DNA of 64,000 nucleotides, from NCBI GenBank assembly GCA_902778855.1, contig CACYZM010000003.1:62001-126000 (forward strand). The letters are read 5' to 3'. Of this stretch, positions 1 to 8,375 are shown piece by piece; position 1 is the stretch's first letter, and every line of letters begins with the position of its first letter. Under the pieces are notes generated by a model. It did no database searches. It saw only the letters and a list, made by a program, of their open reading frames with translations, and had not been told where the DNA came from. A program made the position numbers and the translations under genes. This stretch comes from an uncultured Bacteroidia bacterium (GTDB taxonomy: Bacteria; Bacteroidota; Bacteroidia; Bacteroidales; UBA932).

Positions 1-459
1 ACCAAGGAGGAAAGGATGGACCAGTTCCTGGACATGCTCCGCATCCTCTATGAGCTCTCGCTCGACACGGGCGCCCGCACCCTCGCTTCCAACTCCTTCG
101 CCAAGACCGTCACCGGCCGGGAAAGCCGCCGCGTGAACAAGGTCAAGGAGTTCATCGCCCAGCACTATACGGAAGAGATCAAGCTCGATGACCTGGCCGG
201 CCTCGTGGCGATGTCGCCTTCCGCCTTCAGCCGCTTCTTCAAACAGTACACCGGCCGGGGTCCGGTGGACTATATCATTGATGTCCGCATGGGCGTGGCC
301 GCCCGTATGCTCGTCGATACAACTACCTCGGTCAGTGAGATTTGCTATGCGTGCGGATTCAACAACCTGTCCAACTTCAACCGGACCTTCAAAGCCCGCC
401 GCGGCTATACGCCCCGCGACTTCCGGGCGCTGTTCACCAAGAACCGGATCTACGTCTGA
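1..459 (+). CDS. AraC-family transcriptional regulator, C-terminal part (5' end outside window)
   Basis: The reading frame is open from base 1, so the gene begins upstream; about 152 codons are visible. The C-terminal ~100 residues form the double helix-turn-helix DNA-binding domain of AraC regulators: a first helix pair around 'LDDLAGLVAMSPSAFSRFFK' and the second signature near 'VSEICYACGFNNLSNFNRTFK'. The preceding segment would belong to the sensor half, normally a cupin fold in ~290-residue members. It sits 115 bp upstream of the mannan/xylose operon in the same direction, so regulation of that operon by an oligosaccharide ligand is a reasonable inference. The sensor domain needed to guess the ligand is not in the window. 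Confidence 0.9.
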   Translation, partial: TKEERMDQFLDMLRILYELSLDTGARTLASNSFAKTVTGRESRRVNKVKEFIAQHYTEEIKLDDLAGLVAMSPSAFSRFFKQYTGRGPVDYIIDVRMGVAARMLVDTTTSVSEICYACGFNNLSNFNRTFKARRGYTPRDFRALFTKNRIYV

Positions 460-494
460 TTCCTTGCAAAAATAGTATTGGTTTTTAACAATTA

Positions 495-530
495 TTTGCT
501 GGCTGCGGCCGGGCAAAAAACATAAATTTG
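495..530 (+). promoter_or_regulatory. Putative Bacteroidota promoter of the mannan/xylose operon
   Basis: A TAAATTTG box (523-530) matches the Bacteroidota -7 consensus TAnnTTTG, with a TTTG (495-498) upstream as a possible -33 element. The spacing of 24 is a little longer than the usual ~20. It lies 43 bp before the first gene of the operon. A second weaker box, TATCTTTC, is at 533-540. No start site is known; this is a motif match only. Confidence 0.5.
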
Positions 531-573
531 CATATCTTTCTAAATAAGGTATCAAGTTTATTCCGGCCCGCTT

Positions 574-2817
574 ATGAAACGCTTTTTCAAGGTCCTGGCG
601 ATGTGCATCCTGGCGGTTTCCGCCTTTGCCTGCGATCGCCCGCAAACCCCTTTTGTTACGGTCAAGGACGGCCATTTCGTCCGCGACGGAAAACCCTACA
701 CCTTTATCGGCACGAACTTCTGGTACGGCCCCATCCTGGCGTCCGAAGGCCGCGGCGGCGACTATGACCGCCTCGTCCGCGAACTCGACGCCCTGAAGGA
801 GCTGGGTATCGACAACCTCCGCGTCCTGGTGGGCGGCGACGGGGCGGACGGCGTGTATTCCCGCGTGGAACCGACGCTCCAGACCGCTCCCGGCGTCTAT
901 AACGACACGCTCCTGGTCGGCCTGGACCGCTTCCTGGTGGAACTGGGCAAACGCGACATGCAGGCCGTCCTCTATGTCAACAATTCCTGGGAATGGACCG
1001 GCGGCTACGGCCAGTACCTGGAGTGGGCGACCGGCGAGAAGACGCTGATCCCCCTGGTGGACGGCTACTGGCCCTTCATGCAGCAGATGCGGAAGTTCCA
1101 GACCTGCACCGAGGCGCAGCAGCTCTATTTCAACCACCTGCGCAACATTGTCTCCCGCGTGAATTCCATCACGGGGAAACCCTATAAGGATGATCCGGCC
1201 ATTTTCGCCTGGCAGCTGGGCAACGAACCCCGCTGCTTCTCCGACGAGCCGGAGATCCGCGCCGGATTCATCGGCTGGATGACCGAAGCGGCCCATATCG
1301 TGAAGGAACTCGACCCGAACCACCTGCTTTCCACGGGCAACGAGGGCCTGATGGGCTGCGAGAACGATCCGGAGCTGGTGCGTGAAGTCAATGAGATTGC
1401 CGGCATCGACTATATGACCATCCACATCTGGCCCTACAACTGGAGCTGGGTCCGCCCCGACCAGCTGGAGGAAGACGTGGACGCCGCCGTCGAAAAGACC
1501 GCCGAGTACCTGAAGTTCCACAAGGCGCTGGCCGGCGAACTGGGCTTCCCGGTGGTGGCCGAGGAATTCGGTTTCCCGCGCGACGGCTTCCAGGCCTCGA
1601 TGGATGCGACCACGAATGCCCGGGACAAGTATTATGCGTATGTCTTCTCCCGCATCGGCGAGGAACTCGACGGGGCGAATTTCTGGGGCTGGAGCGGCTT
1701 CGCCAATCCGCCGCACGAGCAGTGGGTGAGCGGCGATCCCTACACGGGCGACCCCGCCCAGGAAGCGCAGGGCCTGAACGGCGTCTATGTTTCCGATTCG
1801 ACGGTCGACGTCATTGCGAAAGCCAATGGCAAGGAATGGGCCGCAAAGCCTGGCAAAATCCTGTACGGCCATCAGGACGACCTGGTTTACGGCCACAACT
1901 GGGTGGTGACCGACCTTGAAAACGATCCGCTCGAGCGCTCGGACGTGCGCGACGTGGCGGGAAAGTATCCCGCCATCGTGGGCTTCGACCTGGGCGGCAT
2001 TGAGCTGGGCAACGCCCGCAACCTCGACGGAGTCCCGTTCGACCTGATGCGGCGGGCCGCGCTGAAACACGTGGAACGCGGCGGCACGGTCACCTTCTCC
2101 TGGCATCCCCGCAATCCTTTTACGGGCGGCGATGCGTGGGACATCTCTTCGTCGGAAGTCGTGCGCTCCGTCCTGCCGGGCGGTGCGAAGCACGACGAGT
2201 TCATGGTGTGGCTGCAGCGGGCCGGCGATTTCCTGGCGAGCCTCGACGGCGCGCCGGCCATCTTCCGTCCCTGGCACGAGAACATCGGCAGCTGGTTCTG
2301 GTGGGGCGGCCGGCTCTGCACGGCCGACGAATACGTGGCCCTGTTCCGGATGACACACGACTACCTCGTGCAGGAGCGCGGGCTGACGAACCTCCAGTGG
2401 TGCTATTCGCCCAACGGGCCGATCAGCGTGGCGGATTATCTGTCGCGCTATCCCGGCGACGACTATGTGGATTACCTGGGAACAGACATCTACGAATACA
2501 TCGGCCTCGATGGCCTGCAAGCGGCCCACCGCCGCTATATCCGCCAGGTGCGCGGGATGCTCTTTGAGCTCCGCGGCCTTGCGGCGGAGCACGGCAAACA
2601 GTTCTGCCTCTCCGAGACCGGCTTGGAAAGCCTGAAGGATCCGCACTGGTGGTGCGAGGTGCTGTATCCCGCCATTTCGGGATCGGGCATCGCCTATGTG
2701 CTTACCTGGCGCAACGCCCACGACCGGCCGGAGCATTTCTACGCCCCGTGGAAAGGCTTCGAACATGCCGACGATTTCAAACAGTTCAGCGAAAAAGAAG
2801 ATATCGTACTCCTATGA
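574..2817 (+). CDS. Bimodular lipoprotein endo-beta-1,4-mannanase, GH5 (GH5_7-like) fused to GH26
   Basis: This 747-residue protein carries two complete mannanase catalytic modules. A lipoprotein signal ends at Cys20 (SAFAC), so it is probably tethered at the cell envelope. Residues ~25-420 are GH5, resembling subfamily 7: the opening 'GTNFWYG', acid/base Glu218 in GNEP, and nucleophile Glu331 in EEFGF. Residues ~430-740 are GH26: acid/base Glu569 in RPWHEN and nucleophile Glu681 in LSETGLE. Both Glu pairs are present, so both modules should be active. It is the first gene of the operon and overlaps the GH130 gene by an ATGA, implying coupled translation. Substrate assignment to mannan rests on both families plus GH130 and epimerase downstream. 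Confidence 0.92.
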   Translation: MKRFFKVLAMCILAVSAFACDRPQTPFVTVKDGHFVRDGKPYTFIGTNFWYGPILASEGRGGDYDRLVRELDALKELGIDNLRVLVGGDGADGVYSRVEPTLQTAPGVYNDTLLVGLDRFLVELGKRDMQAVLYVNNSWEWTGGYGQYLEWATGEKTLIPLVDGYWPFMQQMRKFQTCTEAQQLYFNHLRNIVSRVNSITGKPYKDDPAIFAWQLGNEPRCFSDEPEIRAGFIGWMTEAAHIVKELDPNHLLSTGNEGLMGCENDPELVREVNEIAGIDYMTIHIWPYNWSWVRPDQLEEDVDAAVEKTAEYLKFHKALAGELGFPVVAEEFGFPRDGFQASMDATTNARDKYYAYVFSRIGEELDGANFWGWSGFANPPHEQWVSGDPYTGDPAQEAQGLNGVYVSDSTVDVIAKANGKEWAAKPGKILYGHQDDLVYGHNWVVTDLENDPLERSDVRDVAGKYPAIVGFDLGGIELGNARNLDGVPFDLMRRAALKHVERGGTVTFSWHPRNPFTGGDAWDISSSEVVRSVLPGGAKHDEFMVWLQRAGDFLASLDGAPAIFRPWHENIGSWFWWGGRLCTADEYVALFRMTHDYLVQERGLTNLQWCYSPNGPISVADYLSRYPGDDYVDYLGTDIYEYIGLDGLQAAHRRYIRQVRGMLFELRGLAAEHGKQFCLSETGLESLKDPHWWCEVLYPAISGSGIAYVLTWRNAHDRPEHFYAPWKGFEHADDFKQFSEKEDIVLL

Positions 2818-3977
2818 TTTTCGAAGAAAGACTGGCCCGGCTCGCCGAGGCCCACGATGAGCTCTGCGCCCGGCCCAATGTGGCCCGGGAGGGGAACGGC
2901 GTCTATGAACGCTATGCGTTCCCCGTGCTGACCGCGGAGCATGCGCCGCTGGAATGGCGCTATGACCTGTGCAAAGACACCAATCCCTACTTGCTGGAGC
3001 GCTTCGGCATCCACGCCGTATTCAATGCGGGCGCCATCAAGTGGAACGGGAAATACGTGCTCGTCGCCCGCGTGGAGGGCGCCGACCGCAAATCGTTCTT
3101 CGCCGTGGCGGAGAGCCCCAACGGTGTGGACAATTTCCGCTTCTGGCCGCGTCCCGTGACGATGCCGGAATACGGGGAGCCCGCCACAAACATCTACGAC
3201 ATGCGCCTGACCGCCCACGAGGACGGCTGGATCTACGGCATCTTCTGCGTCGAACGCAAGGATCCGGCGGCGCCGGCCGGCGACCTCTCGTCCGCCGTGG
3301 CCGCAGCCGGCATCGCCCGCACTCACGACCTGGTGAACTGGGAGCGCCTGCCCGACCTGGTGTCGAAGAGCCAGCAGCGCAACGTCGTGCTGCATCCCGA
3401 ATTCGTGGATGGCAAATATGCCCTCTACACCCGTCCGCAGGACGGCTTCATCGACGCCGGCAGCGGCGGCGGCATCGGCTGGGCCCTGGTCGACTCGATG
3501 GAACACGCCGAGGTGAAAGAGGAGCAGATCATCAACCTGCGCCACTACCATACGGTCAAGGAAGTCAAGAACGGGGAGGGGCCGCATCCCATCAAGACCC
3601 CGCAGGGCTGGCTGCATCTGGCGCACGGCGTGCGCGGCTGCGCCTCCGGCCTGCGCTACGTCCTGTATATGTATATGACCGCGCTTGACGATCCGACCCG
3701 CGTCATCGCTGAGCCGGCCGGCTTCTTCATGGCGCCGGAAGGCGGCGAGTATATCGGCGACGTGATGAACGTCCTCTTCTCCAACGGCTGGATCTGCGAT
3801 CCCGACGGGAAGGTGTTCATCTACTACGCCTCGTCCGACACCCGGCTCCACGTGGCCACCTCGACCGTCGACCGGCTGGTCGATTACTGCCTGCACACGG
3901 CCCCCGACGGCCTGCGCACGGGCCTGTCCGTGGAAACGCTCAACAAACTCATCGACAAGAATCTGAAAACGATATGA
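2814..3977 (+). CDS. GH130 beta-1,4-mannosylglucose phosphorylase
   Basis: 387 residues, starting at the ATG that overlaps the mannanase stop (ATGA); the longer upstream frame lies inside the mannanase and is not used. The five-bladed propeller family GH130 is recognisable from 'NAGAIKWNGKYVLVARVEG' and 'ATNIYDMRLT', where Asp129 corresponds to the general acid of the Bacteroides fragilis enzyme. The reaction is phosphorolysis of 4-O-beta-D-mannosyl-D-glucose to mannose 1-phosphate and glucose. No signal peptide, so cytoplasmic. An AGE-family epimerase at 17006-18187 would supply its substrate from mannobiose, as in the described B. fragilis pathway. The 3' end again overlaps the next gene by ATGA. 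Confidence 0.92.
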   Translation: MIFEERLARLAEAHDELCARPNVAREGNGVYERYAFPVLTAEHAPLEWRYDLCKDTNPYLLERFGIHAVFNAGAIKWNGKYVLVARVEGADRKSFFAVAESPNGVDNFRFWPRPVTMPEYGEPATNIYDMRLTAHEDGWIYGIFCVERKDPAAPAGDLSSAVAAAGIARTHDLVNWERLPDLVSKSQQRNVVLHPEFVDGKYALYTRPQDGFIDAGSGGGIGWALVDSMEHAEVKEEQIINLRHYHTVKEVKNGEGPHPIKTPQGWLHLAHGVRGCASGLRYVLYMYMTALDDPTRVIAEPAGFFMAPEGGEYIGDVMNVLFSNGWICDPDGKVFIYYASSDTRLHVATSTVDRLVDYCLHTAPDGLRTGLSVETLNKLIDKNLKTI

Positions 3978-5419
3978 AACGACTGACCTTGACCGGCCTG
4001 CTGCTCTTTGCCGCGCTGCTGCTTTCCGCGCAGCCCCTGCAGCTGGCCCACGTTTTTTCCGATCACGCGGTGCTCCAGCGCGAGACCGCAGCCCCGGTCT
4101 GGGGCTGGGGTGAACCCGGCAAGACCGTGACCGTCACCGCTTCCTGGACGCAGGAAGCCGTCAAGGCCAAGGTGGCCGACGACGGATCCTGGCGTGTGAC
4201 CCTCCCGACCGGCGCCGCCGGCGGCCCGTATACGCTGACGGTCAAGTCGGGCAAGGAAAGCCTGACCGTCTCCGACGTCATGCTCGGCGAGGTCTGGGTG
4301 TGCAGCGGCCAGTCGAATATGGAAATGCCCATGCGGGGCTTCGGCTTCCAGCAGATTGACGGTTTCCGGGAGAATCTGCTCGAGGCAGCGGAATACGCTT
4401 CCCGCATCCGCGTGCTGAACCTCAAGGCCGACACGACCCACGTCGTGCAGCGCGACATGGATTTCACCTGGCAGCATACCGATCCCGCGGTGTATGCCGA
4501 AACCTCCGCCGTAGCCTACCTGTTCGCCAAGCGGCTCACCCGCAATCTGGGCGTTCCCGTGGGCATCATCGTGAATGCCTGGGGCGGCAGCCGCATCGAG
4601 CCGTGGATGACGATGGAAGCCGTGGAAAGCGCCGGCGTTTCGGCCGAAGACCTGGCCTTCATCAAGGAATTGCACGAGACGGCCGGCACCTGGCCCAACT
4701 GCGTGGCGACCTGCTGGAACGGCCGCGTGGCGCCGATCGCCGGCTATGCCGCCAAAGGCTTCCTCTGGTACCAGGGTTGTTCCAACCTCGGCCAGGGCTG
4801 CTACGACAAGCTGCAGGCCGCGATGGTGAAACTCTGGCGCGAGGCCTGGGGCAGGGGCGATATGCCGTTCATCTATGCGCTGCTGGCGCCGCACGACTAC
4901 GGCCAGCCCGATGCCCGGACGCGCCCCGCTTTCGTGGAAACCCAGATGCACGTGCAGCAGCTCGTGCCGGATTGCTACGCCGTTTGCCTGGAGACGCTGG
5001 GCGCCCAGCACACCATCCATCCTTCGCGCAAGCAGGAAGTGGCCGATATGATGGTCCTCCGGGCCCTGAGTTCCTGCTACGGCGTCCCCGTGTATATGCC
5101 CGTCGATTACCCGACGCCGCGCTCCATCGAATACCTCGCTGACGGCCGCGTGAAGATTCTCTTCAACAACGTCTGGTCGAACCTCCAGTCGATCGAGGAC
5201 CGCGTCATCAAGGGCTTCGAGCTGGCCGGTGAAGACCGCATGTTCCATCTCGCCGACGCCGAAGTGGACTGGGACGGACAGACCGTCTATGTCCGCTGCG
5301 ACCAGGTGCCCAAGCCGGCGGCGGTCCGCTACAGCTACCGCAACCTGATGGACACCAACCTGAAAACATCCTTTGGCATCCCCGTTCCTCCGTTCCGCTC
5401 GGATGACTGGCCCCTTTAA
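3974..5419 (+). CDS. Secreted SGNH carbohydrate acetylesterase (sialate O-acetylesterase-like)
   Basis: 481 residues with an N-terminal signal peptide (cleavage near 'LLSAQP'). After a beta-sandwich-like N-terminal region, the motif GEVWVCSGQSNME gives the nucleophile Ser114 typical of SGNH/SIAE-type esterases; 'KGFLWYQG' is the next conserved block. Proteins of this type in glycan-utilisation loci remove acetyl groups from mannan, xylan or xyloglucan rather than sialic acid, and the neighbours favour acetylated glucomannan. Translation is likely coupled to GH130 by an ATGA overlap. The exact CE family cannot be set without a profile search. Confidence 0.82.
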   Translation: MKRLTLTGLLLFAALLLSAQPLQLAHVFSDHAVLQRETAAPVWGWGEPGKTVTVTASWTQEAVKAKVADDGSWRVTLPTGAAGGPYTLTVKSGKESLTVSDVMLGEVWVCSGQSNMEMPMRGFGFQQIDGFRENLLEAAEYASRIRVLNLKADTTHVVQRDMDFTWQHTDPAVYAETSAVAYLFAKRLTRNLGVPVGIIVNAWGGSRIEPWMTMEAVESAGVSAEDLAFIKELHETAGTWPNCVATCWNGRVAPIAGYAAKGFLWYQGCSNLGQGCYDKLQAAMVKLWREAWGRGDMPFIYALLAPHDYGQPDARTRPAFVETQMHVQQLVPDCYAVCLETLGAQHTIHPSRKQEVADMMVLRALSSCYGVPVYMPVDYPTPRSIEYLADGRVKILFNNVWSNLQSIEDRVIKGFELAGEDRMFHLADAEVDWDGQTVYVRCDQVPKPAAVRYSYRNLMDTNLKTSFGIPVPPFRSDDWPL

Positions 5420-5440
5420 TGACAAAAACCGAAACCGAAT

Positions 5441-8227
5441 ATGAAGAAGGCTCTTTTCCTCTTGTTGCTCCCGCTTCTGCTGATGTCCTGCCAGCGGGCT
5501 TTTATCGTGAAAGACAATCAGGTGCTTGTCCCCTGTAAGGAGATGACCATCCGCCTGCAGGTCGTCGCCCCCGATATCATCCGTGTCTCCGCCGTGCCGG
5601 GCGACCGTTTCAACGACCGGGCGAGTCTCGCCGTGGTCCCGCAGGGCGGCTGCCGGGATTTCGAGGTGACGGAAGCCGGCGGCAAGGTGCGTCTGGCCAC
5701 CGACAGTCTGATCGTGGAAATATACACGACTCCGGCCATCGTGAACCTCTTCCGGGGCGACGGAACGCCGCTCCTGCAGGAAGGCGGTTTCACCTTCGAA
5801 CCCGTCGAGGTGGAAGGGAAGAAGGCCTGGTCGGTCCGCACCTGCTTCGAGACCGATCCGGACGAATCGTTCTATGGCCTCGGCCAGCACCAGGCCGGCG
5901 AATTCGACCACAAGGGGCGCAACGAGGAACTCTTCCAGTATAACACCAAGGTGAGCGTTCCCTTCGTCGTTTCGACGCGCGGCTATGGCCTGCTCTTCGA
6001 CGCCTATTCGCTGTCGCGCTGGGGCAATCCCGCGCCGTACCGCCAGTTGGGCGAAGCCTTCAAGCTCTATGACAAGGACGGCGTGGAAGGCGCCTTGACA
6101 GGAACCTATATGCCCGCCCAGGGCGAGCCGCTGGTGCAGCGGGAGGATTCGCTCTATTACGAGAACGAAGCCCTGATCCAGAATTTGCCCAAGGTCAAGC
6201 TCAACGGCGCCAAGGTGGTGTACGAAGGCTGGATCGAGGCGCCCGAGACGGGCGACTACGATTTCATCCAGTATTACGCCGGTTTCCAGCAGACCGTGGT
6301 CGGCGGCCAGGAAATGATGTCGCGCCGCTGGCGTCCGGCCTGGAACCCCAACAGCTACAAGTTTACGGCCCATCTGGAGAAGGGCGTCCGCACGCCTGTC
6401 CGCATTGAATGGGAACCCGACGGCGACGTGTCGTATTTCGGCCTTCGCGTGGCCACCCGGCAGAAGGCGGAAGAGAAGCAGCAATTCAGTTTCTGGAGCG
6501 AGTTCGAGCCGTATGCTGACTTCTATTTCGTCACCGGAGACAACTATGACGAAGTGATCCGCGGCTACCGCACCCTGACCGGCAAGGCGCCGGTGATGCC
6601 CAAATGGGTGATGGGCTTCTGGCAGAGCCGCGAACGTTACTCCACGCAGGACGAGGTGGTCCGCACGCTCGCCGAGTTCCGCCGCCGCCACATCCCCGTC
6701 GACAACATCGTCCAGGACTGGCAGTACTGGAAAGACGATCAGTGGGGGAGCCACGAGTTCGACGAGACGCGCTATCCCGATCCGGAGAAGATGATGGACG
6801 ACGTCCACGCGATGCACGGCCGGCTGATGATCAGCGTCTGGCCGAAGTTCTACACCAATACCGACAATTATCAGGAACTCAAAGCGGCGGGCTATGCCTA
6901 CACGCACGCCGAAGACACTGGCCTGGTGGACTGGCTGGGCCACAAACAGACGTTCTATGACGCCTATGCGCAAGGCGGCCGCGAGATGTTCTGGCGCCAG
7001 ATCGACGAGGACCTTTACAGCAAATACGGCCGCAAGATCGACGCCTGGTGGATGGACGCCAGCGAGCCGAACCTGCGCGACTGCCTGCCGATGGACTATT
7101 TCAAGTGGCTCATCACGCCGACCGCGCTGGGCCCTTCCACCGAATACCTGAACGCCTATTCCATCGTCAATGCCGACGCCATCTACAACGGACAGCGCAG
7201 CGTGGAGCCCGACAAACGCGTGTTCCTGCTCACCCGCAGCGGCTTCGCCGGCCTGCAGCGCTACAGCACGGCCACGTGGAGCGGCGACATCGGCACTTCC
7301 TGGACCGATATGCGGATGCAGATGGCCGCCGGCCTGAACTATTCGATGAGCGGCATTCCGTTCTGGGGTATGGACATCGGCGGTTTCTCGGTGATGAGCA
7401 AGTTCTACGACCCGAAGAACCTCACCGAATGGCGGGAACTCCAGACGCGCTGGCACCAGTTCGGCACCTTCGTCCCGCTTTTCCGCACCCACGGCCAGTG
7501 GCCGCAGCGCGAGCTCTGGAACATCGCGCCGCAGGGTTCGGCCACGTATGAGAGCATTCTCTGGTATATGCAGCTGCGCTACCGGCTGATGCCGTATCTC
7601 TATTCGCTGGCTGGCTCGGTCTATCTCAACGACGATACGATCCTGCGCGGCCTGCCGATGGATTATCCCGACGATCCGGACGTGCGCGACCTCTCCGACC
7701 AGTGGATGTTCGGTCCGGCGCTGATGGTCTGCCCGGTGAGCGAGTACAAGGCCCGCAGCCGCCACGTCTATTTCCCCGCCGGCGGCTGGTATGATTTCTA
7801 TTCCGGCGAATACTTTGCGGGCGACCGCACCCGTTCGATGCCTGCCCCGTATGAGCGTATGCCGCTCTTCGTGCGGGCTGGTTCGCTCATTCCTTTCGGC
7901 CCCGCCATGGAGTGGTCCGACCAGAAGCCGGCCGACGCCATCCGGCTGTATGTCTATGCCGGCGCCGATGCCGATTTCACCCTCTATGAGGACGACGGCC
8001 TGACCTATGCCTATGAGAAAGGCGCCTACAGCACGATTCCCATCCATTGGGACGATGCAGCGCGGACGCTGACCATTGGCGACCGCACGGGCGAATTCCC
8101 CGGTATGCTGGAAACGCGGACGTTCCACGTGATCGTGGTCGACCCGTCCCATCCCCACGGCTACGACCCCGATGCCAAAGGAACCGCTTGCGACTATCAA
8201 GGAAAAACTGTAACTTTAAATCTTTAA
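5441..8227 (+). CDS. GH31 glycoside hydrolase with PA14 insert, alpha-xylosidase-like lipoprotein
   Basis: 928 residues with lipobox Cys17 (LLLMSC). GH31 signatures are clear: nucleophile Asp539 in WWMDASEP and acid/base Asp616 in WSGDIGTSW. Residues ~250-342 ('NGAKVVYEGWIEAPETGDYD') form a PA14-type insertion, the same architecture as the characterised Bacteroides ovatus xyloglucan alpha-xylosidase. Xylulokinase, xylose isomerase and a xylose-type transporter in the same operon support xylose release, although GH31 also contains alpha-glucosidases. It probably trims alpha-1,6-xylosyl branches from glycan fragments outside or in the periplasm. It lies 21 bp after the esterase. Confidence 0.85.
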   Translation: MKKALFLLLLPLLLMSCQRAFIVKDNQVLVPCKEMTIRLQVVAPDIIRVSAVPGDRFNDRASLAVVPQGGCRDFEVTEAGGKVRLATDSLIVEIYTTPAIVNLFRGDGTPLLQEGGFTFEPVEVEGKKAWSVRTCFETDPDESFYGLGQHQAGEFDHKGRNEELFQYNTKVSVPFVVSTRGYGLLFDAYSLSRWGNPAPYRQLGEAFKLYDKDGVEGALTGTYMPAQGEPLVQREDSLYYENEALIQNLPKVKLNGAKVVYEGWIEAPETGDYDFIQYYAGFQQTVVGGQEMMSRRWRPAWNPNSYKFTAHLEKGVRTPVRIEWEPDGDVSYFGLRVATRQKAEEKQQFSFWSEFEPYADFYFVTGDNYDEVIRGYRTLTGKAPVMPKWVMGFWQSRERYSTQDEVVRTLAEFRRRHIPVDNIVQDWQYWKDDQWGSHEFDETRYPDPEKMMDDVHAMHGRLMISVWPKFYTNTDNYQELKAAGYAYTHAEDTGLVDWLGHKQTFYDAYAQGGREMFWRQIDEDLYSKYGRKIDAWWMDASEPNLRDCLPMDYFKWLITPTALGPSTEYLNAYSIVNADAIYNGQRSVEPDKRVFLLTRSGFAGLQRYSTATWSGDIGTSWTDMRMQMAAGLNYSMSGIPFWGMDIGGFSVMSKFYDPKNLTEWRELQTRWHQFGTFVPLFRTHGQWPQRELWNIAPQGSATYESILWYMQLRYRLMPYLYSLAGSVYLNDDTILRGLPMDYPDDPDVRDLSDQWMFGPALMVCPVSEYKARSRHVYFPAGGWYDFYSGEYFAGDRTRSMPAPYERMPLFVRAGSLIPFGPAMEWSDQKPADAIRLYVYAGADADFTLYEDDGLTYAYEKGAYSTIPIHWDDAARTLTIGDRTGEFPGMLETRTFHVIVVDPSHPHGYDPDAKGTACDYQGKTVTLNL

Positions 8228-8237
8228 TACTATGAGA

Positions 8238-8375
8238 AAGGATAACCATATTCCATTTCCAAAGCGTCTGCGCCCACGCAGCCGTGAGTGGGAGGGGCCC
8301 GAAACCGGCTTGCCGGTTTTGGGAGGGATAGGCCCCGGAGGGGCCGTACTTTGGAAATGGAATATGGTTATCCTT
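8238..8375 (+). repeat. Foldback element copy 1: variable arms, conserved G-rich core
   Basis: Left arm 8238-8264 and right arm 8349-8375 are perfect 27-bp reverse complements. The 84-nt interior holds: a hairpin CTGCG-CCCA-CGCAG whose loop can pair with downstream TGGG; linker AGGGG; a hairpin starting CCC and ending GGG with stem AAACCGG/CCGGTTT; linker AGGG; and a hairpin GGCCCC-GGA-GGGGCC. The interior outside the hairpin stems is nearly identical to the copy at 18201-18323, but the arms differ. The right arm contains the proposed GH2 start codon (8364), so folding would hide it. Related to the copy at 38031-38153. Function unknown. Confidence 0.85.

Noticed and set aside
3884..8200. Very long antisense open frame (1438 codons) across the esterase and GH31 genes
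   Set aside because: It overlaps well-supported genes on the other strand, has His/Ala/Gly/Val-rich composition without any motif, and is explained by GC-rich third positions that suppress stop codons.
8238..8375. Invertible promoter (inverton) interpretation
   Set aside because: Bacteroidales invertons share their inverted repeats and enclose a promoter. Here the repeats differ between copies, the enclosed core is shared, and no -7 box lies inside. No recombinase gene is nearby.
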